Shown here piece by piece: positions 17,349 through 26,655 of a stretch of 64,000 nt of DNA. The notes beneath the pieces were generated by a model that saw only the letters and a list, made by a program, of their open reading frames with translations, was not told the origin of the DNA and did not search any database. Numbering within the stretch: position 1 is the first letter of the stretch; the number at the start of each line of letters is the position of its first letter. The position numbers were made by a program, and so were the translations under genes. Origin of the DNA: Melioribacteraceae bacterium 4301-Me. Its GTDB lineage: Bacteria > Bacteroidota > Ignavibacteria > Ignavibacteriales > Melioribacteraceae. The stretch covers positions 434,001 through 498,000 of the forward strand of contig JBGORM010000001.1 of the NCBI GenBank assembly GCA_041538185.1. The letters run 5' to 3'.

Positions 17349-18389
17349 ATGGCGGGAATGATAATGAAAAATAAAATTAAAATTTTAGCGCTTAGTTTAA
17401 CTTTTGCTTTAACTGCTTATCAAATTAACGCTCAGCAAAAGTTAGCACAAACTGGAATGAAATTTCTTAATGTATCTCTCGATGCAAGATCCAGCGCATT
17501 AAGCGAAGCTGTTACTTCTTTTCATACCGATGCAACAGCAATGTTTTATAACCCTGCTGGAATGGCAAGAATATCTAATTATGTAAGTGTTGTAGTGGGT
17601 ACTACAAATTATATTGCAGATATTAAATACCTTTATGGAGGGGTAGCTTTTGCACCTTTCGATGGTAATTATGGTGTTGTGGGAATTAACTTTGAATCTG
17701 TTGACTACGGCGACCTTCAGGCTACAATTCGATACAATAACGACCAGGGGTATTTGGATGCTGGCACTTTTTCACCTACAGCTCTTGCAGTTGGAGTTGG
17801 ATATGCTAAAGCACTTTCTGATAAATTCTCAATTGGCGGCAATATTAAATATGTAAGACAATCATTAGGTACTGCAATTGTAGGAGGCGTTCAAGTAGGT
17901 GCAGGTAATACACCTACAGGCAGAACAGTTGAAGCTAAGACAGACGTCATCGCTTATGATTTCGGTGTAATTTATAAAACGGGATTTAAAAGCCTTGATT
18001 TTGGTATGAACGTTAGAAATTTCTCTAGAGAAGTGAAATACGTTCAAGATGGATTTCAATTACCGCTGACTTTTAAAATTGGTATATCTTTCGATGCTAT
18101 GGATCTTCTTAATGATGTTGATAAAGATATGCACTCGCTTTTGCTTTCCTTCGATGCCTCTCATCCAAGGGATTATCCAGAGCAAGCTGCTTTTGGTGTC
18201 GAATATACGTTTATGAAAACATTGTCTCTTAGAGTTGGTTACCAAACCCCTACTGATGAGAAAGGTATTAGTGCAGGTGTTGGTTTTAAGCATTCATTCG
18301 CTGGTTTCGATTTTGCTGTCGACTACGCTTACACTTCTTTCGGTGTTTTCAATAATGTACAACAAATTTCTGTAAGGTTTGCATATTAA
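17349..18389 (+). CDS. PorV/PorQ-family outer-membrane protein
   Basis: A 346-residue beta-barrel protein with a signal peptide ending in NAQ. The family hallmark near the mature N-terminus is TGMKFLNVSLDARSSALSEA, then TDATAMFYNPAGMARI. PorV and PorQ are FadL-like barrels that help the T9SS present cargo at the surface. In Ignavibacteria such proteins are often encoded beside individual cargo genes, as here between two exported proteins. Whether this one is a general T9SS component or dedicated to this cluster cannot be told from sequence. Start codons at 17349, 17358 and 17364 are all possible; GGCGGGA fits the last best. Confidence 0.85.
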   Translation: MAGMIMKNKIKILALSLTFALTAYQINAQQKLAQTGMKFLNVSLDARSSALSEAVTSFHTDATAMFYNPAGMARISNYVSVVVGTTNYIADIKYLYGGVAFAPFDGNYGVVGINFESVDYGDLQATIRYNNDQGYLDAGTFSPTALAVGVGYAKALSDKFSIGGNIKYVRQSLGTAIVGGVQVGAGNTPTGRTVEAKTDVIAYDFGVIYKTGFKSLDFGMNVRNFSREVKYVQDGFQLPLTFKIGISFDAMDLLNDVDKDMHSLLLSFDASHPRDYPEQAAFGVEYTFMKTLSLRVGYQTPTDEKGISAGVGFKHSFAGFDFAVDYAYTSFGVFNNVQQISVRFAY

Positions 18390-18422
18390 CTTTTTGCTTA
18401 AAAAAAATTACATGGAAATAGT

Positions 18423-19676
18423 ATGAAAAGATTTTACAAAATATTTAATTCATTATTGCTAATTATTTTATTGAGTCTTTTTGGCTGTGGAGAAGAACCT
18501 ACTCCAAGTTTATTTAATAGTGTTCCTACTGGACCAATTGGAGCAACGCCTGTTATTACATCAATTACTCCTTCTGATTCTGCTCGTGCTGGCGTGGATT
18601 TACTTACTATCGCTGGCTCTAATTTTTCTTCTGATATCAACAGAAATTTTGTCTTTTTTAATGGTAGGAGCGTACAGGTAATTTCTGCATCTACAACAAG
18701 CTTGGTTGTTAAGGCTCCAAAATTATTGAGTGATACTGCAAGGTTTGAGGTCGGGAAGTTTAAAGTATCAACCCTTGATGCTGAATTGTACAGCAATGAA
18801 GTCCAATATAAACTTAAGCCCGTTATATTCCAATTTTTCAAGTTTACTCAGTTCCAAAAACCATACTCATTTGTAATTGATGCATCTAAAAATATTTTTA
18901 TTTCTATGACTAATGATTTAGGCGTTGGTATTGGTGTTAAAAAGCTTACTCCATCGGGCCAATTACTTGACTACGCTCCGAAAGGTTCTGAAACTTATTG
19001 GACTGCAATGCGTTTTGGTCCCGGAGGAATTTTAATTACAGTAAGGCAGGATAATGTAAGAGCACTGTTCCAAATTCCAGCAGGCGGGGGCACACCTTCT
19101 ACTTATGTTGTGCTTCCTAACAATTCAGCTAAAATCGCTTCAATTGACTTTGATGCAAATAACAATTTGTGGGTTGGCGGCAATAATACGGCTATTTATA
19201 AAGTTAAACCCGACAAATCAATCACATCTTATAATTTTACGGGTAATATTACTGCTTTAAGATTTTATAACGGCAACTTATATGCTATAGTTAAGACAGA
19301 TTCTGGAACACTCATCCAAAGTTTTCCTATTGATGCTAATGGTGATTTAGGGAATCCATCACTCTATTTTGATTTTTCAAAAAGTTATGGCAGCCAAAAT
19401 GTTAATGCCATTGAATTTTCATCTGATGGTGATATGTTTCTTGCCACAAGTGATGTAAAAAATCCAATTATTATAGTCCATGCTGATAAGACTTCTGAGA
19501 CTTTATTCCCGGGCGTATTGGCAGCTAGCCCCGCATTGTTCTTAGGATGGGGATCTGATGGTTACTTGTATTACACAAGAGCACAGGGTACTAATCCTTC
19601 AACGGGAGAGCAGATTTCTCAAAGTATTTTACGTTTAACAATACAAAAACAAGGAGCGCCATATTACGGACAATGA
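18423..19676 (+). CDS. IPT/TIG-domain lipoprotein with NHL/SMP-like propeller
   Basis: A 417-residue lipoprotein. The lipobox LFGC places the modified cysteine at C22. An IPT/TIG immunoglobulin-like domain follows (about 42-125: TPVITSITPSDSARAGVDLLTIAGSNF). The rest is a beta-propeller of the SMP-30/NHL type (SIDFDANNNLWVGGNN, ALRFYNGNLYAI, IEFSSDGDMFLATS). The propeller may bind a sugar or wall fragment, but no catalytic set is recognisable. It occupies the place a SusD-like binding lipoprotein would hold in a Bacteroides uptake locus, an inference from gene order only. Confidence 0.78.
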   Translation: MKRFYKIFNSLLLIILLSLFGCGEEPTPSLFNSVPTGPIGATPVITSITPSDSARAGVDLLTIAGSNFSSDINRNFVFFNGRSVQVISASTTSLVVKAPKLLSDTARFEVGKFKVSTLDAELYSNEVQYKLKPVIFQFFKFTQFQKPYSFVIDASKNIFISMTNDLGVGIGVKKLTPSGQLLDYAPKGSETYWTAMRFGPGGILITVRQDNVRALFQIPAGGGTPSTYVVLPNNSAKIASIDFDANNNLWVGGNNTAIYKVKPDKSITSYNFTGNITALRFYNGNLYAIVKTDSGTLIQSFPIDANGDLGNPSLYFDFSKSYGSQNVNAIEFSSDGDMFLATSDVKNPIIIVHADKTSETLFPGVLAASPALFLGWGSDGYLYYTRAQGTNPSTGEQISQSILRLTIQKQGAPYYGQ

Positions 19677-19735
19677 TTTTAATTCTTTTGTTCATAATAA
19701 ATAAACTTCTTTAATAAACAAACAAGGAGAGCGAT

Positions 19736-21040
19736 ATGAAACTAAAAATAACCATCACTATGCTTGCAGCTCTAGTAATTTTCGCAGTTCCTCTTAAAGC
19801 TCAATGGAATAATCTTGGCGCATGGCCAAGCGATGCTTTTAAGGGCTCAACACACGGTATTGCAGTAGACCCCGATGGAAAAGTTTGGGTCTCAAATTAT
19901 TATGCTGACACTACTATTGTAACTATTAATGGTACAGATACAGTAAAAAGTTCTTATAGAACCATTAAGGTTTTTAATCCAGATGGTACCCAAGCCTCAT
20001 TTTCTCCAATTATTTTTTTGAAAAAGAATGGTGTTGTAAAAGATACACTGAAATATTCAACTAGAGGGATGAGAGCCGACAATAATGGTAATATTCTATA
20101 TGTTGATGGTTTTTGGCAGATGTACAGGATTAATTATAAAACGGGCGAAGAAATGAATAAAATTCCTGAAAATCCTGGAGACCCCGACTTAGGATTTGCA
20201 CCCACATCTCCTGCTGTAGATCAAAATGGGAATATCTATGTAGCTCCTGTTCTGCCTGGCAATCCAATAAAAGTTTACGATACCGATTTTAATTTTATAG
20301 GCACCGCAGTAGATGCTACACCAGGCTATTCTAGAACTGTTGAGGTTTCTAAAGATGGTAATACAATTTATTTTGCTGGTTATAGTAATGGAGCAATTAC
20401 CGTTTATCAAAGACCTGATGAGTTTTCTCCATATGATTCTGTTGGTACAATACTCAACGGATTTCATTGTGAGGCTTTAGCCTGGAACCCAGCAACAGGT
20501 TATTTGTGGGCAAGTGCTGGCTCTGGTAATGATCCAGCAGAAATGGGTTACACGAATAATACCTGGTATGCTTATGATGTTGCTACAGGAGAAATTAAGG
20601 ATAGTCTAAAATGGATATTTACCACCCCAGGCAGTTCTAATGAGAGACCAAGAGGAATTGCATTCAGTCCCGATGGAAATATTGCATATATAAGTTGTTT
20701 TGGTACAAATGATATTCCTTTAATTCAAAAAGTTGTGCATACAGGTAATTCAGTAAGAGAGCTTGCAGAACTTCCAAGCGGTTATACTTTATCTCAAAAT
20801 TATCCTAATCCATTTAACCCTACCACAAATATTAAATTCTCTATTCCGGAAACTGGTTTTGTTACGTTAAAAGTTTATAATACATTGGGTCAGGAAGTAG
20901 CAACACTTGTTAATGAAGAGAAACGTGCCGGGACTTACGAAGTTAATTTTGATGCTTCTAATTTGGCAAGCGGGGTTTATATGTATACTCTTAGCACAAA
21001 TAAAATAACTCTTTCGAAAAAAATGTTACTAATTAAGTAA
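19736..21040 (+). CDS. Secreted beta-propeller with T9SS type A sorting domain
   Basis: A 434-residue exported protein. Signal peptide 1-22 (VPLKAQ). A propeller of about 330 residues contains NHL/YVTN-like units (GIAVDPDGKVWVSNYY, GIAFSPDGNIAYISCFG). The C-terminal 80 residues are a classic T9SS type A sorting domain: LSQNYPNPFNPTTNI, VTLKVYNTLGQEVATLVN, GTYEVNFDASNLASGVYMY, ending KKMLLIK. It should therefore be translocated by the T9SS and attached to or released from the surface. A strong AAGGAGAG ribosome binding site lies 5 bp before the ATG. It is the last gene of the cluster. Confidence 0.88.
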   Translation: MKLKITITMLAALVIFAVPLKAQWNNLGAWPSDAFKGSTHGIAVDPDGKVWVSNYYADTTIVTINGTDTVKSSYRTIKVFNPDGTQASFSPIIFLKKNGVVKDTLKYSTRGMRADNNGNILYVDGFWQMYRINYKTGEEMNKIPENPGDPDLGFAPTSPAVDQNGNIYVAPVLPGNPIKVYDTDFNFIGTAVDATPGYSRTVEVSKDGNTIYFAGYSNGAITVYQRPDEFSPYDSVGTILNGFHCEALAWNPATGYLWASAGSGNDPAEMGYTNNTWYAYDVATGEIKDSLKWIFTTPGSSNERPRGIAFSPDGNIAYISCFGTNDIPLIQKVVHTGNSVRELAELPSGYTLSQNYPNPFNPTTNIKFSIPETGFVTLKVYNTLGQEVATLVNEEKRAGTYEVNFDASNLASGVYMYTLSTNKITLSKKMLLIK

Positions 21041-21489
21041 GAAGAACCACATAATTTTCTTAAGGATGAATTTTAAGAGTGTACACCAAGATGTATGTGT
21101 AGGGGCGAGGGGACCTCGCCCCTACATCTTAAATGATTTTTGAGAAAATTTTTGCGTAATGTAGAACAGACTTTAGTCTGTTACACAGTAAGTTTAAAAA
21201 CAAACATTAGTCTGTTACTTGTGTTATTATAATAATCTTCAGTTTGTTGCCATAACTACAAAATGATGATTTTGTGTATTTGTGGTTTTTGACTTTTTTG
21301 CGAATCAATCTTGCCAGCTGTCGCTCTCATGTTAGAGTTTGTTGGGTTATATGAGGTTGGCAATAAAGGTAGCTTAGACTTTTTAGCAAAAAGGGGTAAG
21401 CGAGCACTTTGTCTCAACTTTTTTCAAAGGTTGAAGAACTATTAGGGCTGCTGTTTTTAGGTGAAAGAAATAATTGATAATCGGAAACA
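21041..21489. other. Intergenic region with two hairpins
   Basis: No gene is seen. The region carries a strong hairpin at 21099-21125 and a second palindrome at 21165-21182 (AACAGACT, two bases, AGTCTGTT). A related AGTCTGTTAC recurs at about 21211. These look like dispersed palindromic repeats rather than regulatory DNA, though the first could also stop transcription. Confidence 0.55.
21099..21125. repeat. Perfect 12-bp palindrome, possible terminator
   Basis: The arms GTAGGGGCGAGG (21099-21110) and CCTCGCCCCTAC (21114-21125) pair perfectly around the loop GGA. The stem is strikingly GC-rich for this AT-rich region. It lies 59 bp after the T9SS propeller stop. No clean T-run follows, so a REP-like element is at least as likely as a Rho-independent terminator. 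Confidence 0.6.
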
Positions 21490-23892
21490 ATGATGAATCA
21501 ATTTGTGAATAGATTAGGTTGTCATTTTATGAAAAAATATCTACTCTTATTTCTGTTAGCTAACTCAATTTTTGCACAGTTTAATTCGCCTAAAAGAGAA
21601 TTAAGAGGCGTTTGGATTGCCTCCTTAGGCATCGATTGGCCATCACAACAAGGTACAAGTGCGTCTGTTATTGCCAATCAAAAAAATCAATTGATCGATA
21701 TATTTAATGCACATAAAAGTTATGGATTGAATGCAATATTTTTTCATGTTCGACCAATTTGTGATGCAGTTTATAAAAGCAGCTATGAACCGTGGTCCAA
21801 TTTTTTAACCGGCACTCAAGGTGTAGCTCCATCGGATACAAGTTATGACCCGCTTAAATTTGCAATTGAAGAAGCTCATAAAAGAGGGATGGAACTTCAT
21901 GCATGGCTAAATCCTTATAGAGCTGAACTATCAGGCGGCAGCCAGGTCTCTGCTAATCATGTAATTAACAAGCACCCCGAGTGGATAATAAAATGCAATG
22001 GCAGCGAATACCGCTTTCTTAATCCAGGTCTGCCTGAGGTAAGAAAATATGTTTTACGTATTGTTATGGATATAGTTGAAAGATATGATGTAGATGGAAT
22101 CCATTTTGATGATTATTTTTATCCTTATCCCGAATACGGTACATTTAACGACGATGCTACATTTGCATCGTATCCGAATGGCTTTACTGATAAAGCAGCC
22201 TGGCGCAAGAACAATGTTGATTTGCTGCTAAAGATGATTTCTGACAGTATTAAAGCTGTAAAGCCTTGGGTAAAATTTGGTATCAGTCCATCTGGTAATC
22301 CATCAGTTAACAGTTCAATTTTTATTAATCCAGCAGATTGGTTAGCAGGTAATTATACTGATTCCACTGGTACCTTTCATTCCGGAGAACCTTATATTGA
22401 TTATATAATGCCCCAGCTTTATTGGGCTAATTATGGTGGGTATTTATATAGCTGGACGACTTCTTCCTTGTTAAACGGAAGACATTTATATATTGGACAA
22501 GCTGCATATCGTTATTCGGAGTTTCCTTCAGGTGAAGCTGCTTGGGAAATTAATACAAATAGAAATAACCCGGCAATTAACGGCGGTGTTTATTTTAGCT
22601 CGAGAAGCTTAACTGTTTATAACTATAATTATATTGCTGACACACTTAAATATCGATACTTTACACATCCAGCTATTCTGCCTAAGATGACCTGGAAGGA
22701 TATTAGCCATACTAAACCAAATCCACCGCAAAATCTTAGATTTGAAATCAATTCATCCACAGGCAAATATGAACTTCATTGGGATAAACCACTTCCAACA
22801 GATAATGGAGATTCAGCTTTTTTCTATGCAGTTTATCGCTCGGAAAACAGTTTCCCAGATATTAACGATTCTACAAATCTTTTTGGATTGACCGGGGCAA
22901 CATTTCTCTCTGCCGATGAAGCAAAGTATTCAGTTACAAAAGGAAATTATTATGCTGTAACTACAATTGATAGATATTCAAATGAATCTGAAATCAGTAA
23001 TGTAGTTTTATTTGATTTGCCGTCTTTAATACCTAACAAGCCTGTACTTGCTTCTCCATCTAATGGCAGTCACGATTTGGGTTGGTCAACTACTTTGGTC
23101 TGGACAGGCGATTCTAATTCGGAACGGTATATTGTGGAGGTTTCTAAAGATTCTTCTTTTAATTCCAATATTATTTTATCGTTAGCCGAGTATAGAAATA
23201 ATCAAATAAATTTTAGAAATATTGTACCGGGTGAAACATACTATTGGCGAGTTAAAGCATTTGGTCAAGTTGGAGAAAGTGAATATTCGGATGTGTTTAG
23301 TTTCAAGTCTGGTGTGCCTTTGCCTCCAATTCTAATTTCTCCAGCCCATGCAACTTACAATGTTTCGTTAACACCAGTGTTTACATGGCACTCTACCGAG
23401 AATGCAACTTCATATAGAATTCAGGTATCAACTGTAGTTCAATTGAATAGTAATTTTGTTATTGATACTACAGTAACAGATACAACTTTAGCATCCACAA
23501 TAACCCTTTTGCCAAATAAGAAATATTATTGGCATGTGAATGCGAAGAATAATTACGGTACAAGTGATTGGTCTACTGGTTTTGGTTTTCAAACTACTGT
23601 GACATCAGTTGAGAATGAAAATATTCCAACTGAGTTCTCTTTGCAGCAAAATTATCCTAATCCGTTTAACCCAACAACTATAATTAGTTACCATCTGCCT
23701 GTTAGCAGTCATGTTACATTGAAAGTTTTTGATTTGCTGGGAAGGGAGGTTGCGGTCTTGGTTAATGAGGAAAAAACACCCGGTAATTATGAAGTAAAGT
23801 TTGATGGTAGTAATTTTGCAAGCGGAATATATTTTTATAGAATTAATGCTGGTAATTATTCTCAAATGAAAAAGATGATACTTTTAAAATAA
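21490..23892 (+). CDS. GHL10 glycosyl-hydrolase-like protein with FN3-like domains and T9SS tail
   Basis: An 800-residue secreted protein. The GHL10 domain (about 35-375) matches its paralogue at 5942: RELRGVWIASLGIDWPS, FFHVRPICDAVYKSSYEPWSNF, AHKRGMELHAWLNPYRAE, DGIHFDDYFYPYP. Fibronectin-like sandwich domains follow at about 415-510, 520-610 and 615-705. The C-terminal T9SS domain (about 720-800) contains LQQNYPNPFNPTTII and ends KKMILLK. A good signal peptide starts at M14 (MKKYLLLFLLANSIFAQ, genomic 21529), which is probably the real start; the coordinates keep the longer frame. The tail implies a surface-attached form of the wall-active enzyme encoded in the murein operon. Confidence 0.88.
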   Translation: MMNQFVNRLGCHFMKKYLLLFLLANSIFAQFNSPKRELRGVWIASLGIDWPSQQGTSASVIANQKNQLIDIFNAHKSYGLNAIFFHVRPICDAVYKSSYEPWSNFLTGTQGVAPSDTSYDPLKFAIEEAHKRGMELHAWLNPYRAELSGGSQVSANHVINKHPEWIIKCNGSEYRFLNPGLPEVRKYVLRIVMDIVERYDVDGIHFDDYFYPYPEYGTFNDDATFASYPNGFTDKAAWRKNNVDLLLKMISDSIKAVKPWVKFGISPSGNPSVNSSIFINPADWLAGNYTDSTGTFHSGEPYIDYIMPQLYWANYGGYLYSWTTSSLLNGRHLYIGQAAYRYSEFPSGEAAWEINTNRNNPAINGGVYFSSRSLTVYNYNYIADTLKYRYFTHPAILPKMTWKDISHTKPNPPQNLRFEINSSTGKYELHWDKPLPTDNGDSAFFYAVYRSENSFPDINDSTNLFGLTGATFLSADEAKYSVTKGNYYAVTTIDRYSNESEISNVVLFDLPSLIPNKPVLASPSNGSHDLGWSTTLVWTGDSNSERYIVEVSKDSSFNSNIILSLAEYRNNQINFRNIVPGETYYWRVKAFGQVGESEYSDVFSFKSGVPLPPILISPAHATYNVSLTPVFTWHSTENATSYRIQVSTVVQLNSNFVIDTTVTDTTLASTITLLPNKKYYWHVNAKNNYGTSDWSTGFGFQTTVTSVENENIPTEFSLQQNYPNPFNPTTIISYHLPVSSHVTLKVFDLLGREVAVLVNEEKTPGNYEVKFDGSNFASGIYFYRINAGNYSQMKKMILLK

Positions 23893-23925
23893 TTCTTCAT
23901 AGTGCCTCCATTGTAGTAAAATAGG

Positions 23926-23956
23926 TTCCCCTTCTAAATGATATTTGGAAGGGGAA
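23926..23956 (+). terminator. Rho-independent terminator after the GHL10/T9SS gene
   Basis: Nine-base perfect arms TTCCCCTTC (23926-23934) and GAAGGGGAA (23948-23956) flank a 13-base loop. The T-rich TTCTTTAATTTTT follows. It lies 34 bp after the stop codon. Confidence 0.65.
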
Positions 23957-24589
23957 TTCTTTAATTTTTGTTCTATAATTTAATTTTTTGTTAGGCCAAA
24001 ATTATGGCATTAAAAGTATTGGTAATAGCCATCATTGATTGTGAATTTTTAAGGCTAAAATTAAGATTCTCCTAACAAACTTTTTGAAGAGTAAGATTAA
24101 GGAGGAGAAACCTTTTTGAAGTTACAAAAGCTTAGTAACATATATAAACCATAAGATCCTAACCTTATTACCTAATTTTGTTTTTTTCTTTGTCCCAATG
24201 TAAATCGATAAGGTAATAGGGCTTGCTTAGAGGGATTCGGAGTGTTACTAAGGTTTTAAAACGGATAGGGTCTTTGGATAATGTTTACTGGTGAAATTAT
24301 GATTAAGATTGAGAATCGTCGTAGGATTCCTGCGTAGAATATGTTATTGTATTTATGAATCAGGGCTTTTAGGTTATAGTTTTTCAAAAGGAGCTGGTAA
24401 ACAAAAATAAGGTTCGCGGTTAAGATTTTAATTCTCAAGAAATTAAAAAGTATGCTTAAGAAAAGTATAAATAAACTCGTTGGTTGTAAGACTATGAGTA
24501 TTTTGAAATCGTGCATCTTAATAAGGACGTTTCAAATTTTTGAACATTATTAGCTTATTGAAATGTATAGTGTAACTATTTATTTATTT

Positions 24590-24902
24590 TGAGACACTGA
24601 AAAATAGAATTATCAGCAATTGTCCAACGGTGGGCTGTCTAAAAAGTAAGATTTTCCGCCAGAATACAGCGGACAAATTAAAAAATAGAATATCGACTAC
24701 ACAGACCTGCCTGAGCAGTCAGGTTTTAACGGATCCGCCTGCAGCGGGCAGGCCTGTCTACCTGTAGGTAGATTTTTACAGACTTGCTTGCTGCAAGCAA
24801 GCCTACCGAGGTAGGCAAGTTTTAAAATTGAAAAATTACTTTCCACAAGATGGTGAATTTTCATTAGACGACCCCGATTTATCTAGTTTTTCAGAGGTCT
24901 CT
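24590..24902. mobile_element. Composite MITE-like element (related to 32270-32390)
   Basis: The left end reads TGAGACACTGAAAAAT then AGAATTATCAGC. The right end reads TTTTTCAGAGGTCTCT. Both correspond to the ends of the cleaner 121-bp element at 32270 (AGAGACATCTGAAAAAT and the sequence after it). The interior differs: it holds the repeat shared with 343-494 and short palindromes built on GCCTGC, TACCTGTAGGTA and CTTGCTTGCTGCAAGCAAG. A GATGGTGAATTTTCA motif lies near the right end. No transposase is encoded. Flanking ATTT could be part of a target duplication, but it is not clear-cut. Confidence 0.65.
24632..24799 (-). repeat. Dispersed repeat, copy 2 (inverted relative to 343-494)
   Basis: It matches the reverse complement of 343-494, including a 36-base identical block around GACCTGCCTGAGCAGTC. 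The central part is replaced by GC-rich palindromic sequence (about 24733-24772). It sits wholly inside the composite element 24590-24902. Confidence 0.7.
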
Positions 24903-24976
24903 ATTTCCTAAACAATAATTTGTATTTCTAATAAATAGTTAGGTTAAATATTTAGACTAAATATAGGTGTAAAACA

Positions 24977-26446
24977 ATGATAACTGCTTTTCTACCTTAT
25001 AGTGGTTCAGACTTCAGTAAATCGATAATTGAAACACTAATTAACACCAACAAAGTATCTAAGATATATTTGTTGGTAACAGATGAAACTGTTGCTCCTG
25101 TAAAAGGCTGTGAATTATTAAAAATTAATAACTTGACCAGCACTGAATCTGTAAAACGAATTATTGAAAAAACGAAAACAAATTATGTGCTTCTTTTTAC
25201 TTTGGACAATAAATATGAATTCGGTCAGTTTGCAATTGAAAGATTTTTAAATGTTATTGATTCTACTGGTGCAGGATTAGTTTATTCTGACTATAGAACA
25301 ATTAAAGAAGGTTTATTAGAGCCTCATCCAGTAATTGATTACCAACTTGGCAGCGTTAGAGATGATTTTGATTTTGGACCAGTGATGATATTTAATTCAG
25401 AGTTTTTGAAATCTTACAGTGAAGCAATTAATTCAGATAAAAGTAAAATAGACTATCGATTTGCCGGGCTTTATGATTTGAGATTACATATTTCTCGTGA
25501 AACAGAAATTTTGAGAATACCCGAATTTTTATACACAACAATTGAAACGGATACTCGCAAAAGTGGGGCAAAACAGTTTGATTATGTTAATCCAAAAAAC
25601 CGGGAAGTACAGATAGAAATGGAAAAAGCTTTCACAGATCATTTGAAGAAAATCGATGCTTACTTAAAACCATCATTTAAAGAAATTGAATTTAATAGGG
25701 AGAATTTTGAATATGAGGCTTCTGTTATAATCCCTGTTAAAAATAGAGTTAAAACTATTAGCGATGCGATTGAGTCAGTGCTAAGTCAAAAAACTACTTT
25801 TAAATTCAACTTGATAGTTGTTGATAATTATTCAGCTGATGGAACCACAGAAAAAATTAAATCTTATACTGAAAAAGATTCGAGATTAATTTATATAATT
25901 CCAGATAGAAAAGATTTAGGAATTGGTGGCTGTTGGAACGTAGCGGTTCATAACGAGAAATGTGGTAAATTTGCAGTTCAGCTTGACAGTGATGATATTT
26001 ATGCAAATGAAAATACCTTGCAAAAAATTATAGATACTTTTTACAAAGAAAAATGCGCTATGGTTATCGGCTCATATAAAATGACTAATTTTAAATTAGA
26101 GGAAATTCCACCTGGAATTGTAGATCATAAAGAATGGACTGAAGATAATGGCAGAAATAATGCTTTGAGGGTAAATGGACTTGGAGCACCAAGAGCTTTC
26201 TATACACCTTTATTGCGTGAATATAAAATTCCAAATGTAAGTTATGGCGAAGATTATGCTCTTGGTCTTATGATATCCCGTGATTATAAGATTGGCAGAA
26301 TTTATGAACCCATTTACCTCTGCAGAAGATGGGAAGGAAATACTGATGCGGAGTTAGATATCGATAAGCTAAATAAATATAATCATTATAAGGATAGATT
26401 AAGAACAATTGAAATACTTGCTCGTCAAAGAAAAAATAAAAGTTAA
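24977..26446 (+). CDS. Glycosyltransferase family 2, tandem GT-A-like halves
   Basis: A 489-residue cytoplasmic protein. The C-terminal half (about 245-470) is a typical GT2 domain: [38 protein letters not shown] and a DxD-type [13 protein letters not shown] for metal and nucleotide-sugar binding. The N-terminal half (about 1-200) has a GT-A-like pattern ([29 protein letters not shown]) but lacks an obvious DxD and may be inactive. The acceptor and sugar are unknown. The gene stands alone between repeat-rich DNA and the dehydrogenase gene, so context gives little help. Confidence 0.83.
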   Translation: MITAFLPYSGSDFSKSIIETLINTNKVSKIYLLVTDETVAPVKGCELLKINNLTSTESVKRIIEKTKTNYVLLFTLDNKYEFGQFAIERFLNVIDSTGAGLVYSDYRTIKEGLLEPHPVIDYQLGSVRDDFDFGPVMIFNSEFLKSYSEAINSDKSKIDYRFAGLYDLRLHISRETEILRIPEFLYTTIETDTRKSGAKQFDYVNPKNREVQIEMEKAFTDHLKKIDAYLKPSFKEIEFNRENFEYEASVIIPVKNRVKTISDAIESVLSQKTTFKFNLIVVDNYSADGTTEKIKSYTEKDSRLIYIIPDRKDLGIGGCWNVAVHNEKCGKFAVQLDSDDIYANENTLQKIIDTFYKEKCAMVIGSYKMTNFKLEEIPPGIVDHKEWTEDNGRNNALRVNGLGAPRAFYTPLLREYKIPNVSYGEDYALGLMISRDYKIGRIYEPIYLCRRWEGNTDAELDIDKLNKYNHYKDRLRTIEILARQRKNKS

Positions 26447-26655
26447 GTCTGGGTATGATTTGTTTTAACTGATCAATTTGTAAAAATTATTTTTTCAGTT
26501 ACATAAAGGAATGCATTAAACTTAGCTTTGGAATTGTTCTCTCAAAATCATTTTAGAAAAACTTTATGAGTAATTAGTGTAACTTAGTGAAACCTTTAGT
26601 TTTAGTAACATAAAGTATAATATTGCATTAAAGATACAGGAGTTTAAGAAAATAT

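Larger units (their letters stand above)
23957..24976. other. 1-kb gene-free region with a composite repeat
   Basis: No credible gene is found. The main content is the composite miniature element at 24590-24902. Upstream of it are TTACTAAGGTT-type fragments (about 24244-24254) that resemble repeats near 33736 and 56301. The promoter of the following glycosyltransferase must lie after about 24903; no RBS better than TAGGTG is seen. Confidence 0.6.

Noticed and set aside
21099..21125. Hairpin considered as a riboswitch or attenuator for the GHL10 gene
   Set aside because: It is a simple perfect palindrome about 390 bp from the next start, with no alternative fold seen; a repeat or terminator is simpler.
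24256..24516. 86-codon minus-strand open frame in the 1-kb gap
   Set aside because: No family or start signal, and low-complexity hydrophobic composition from AT-rich DNA.
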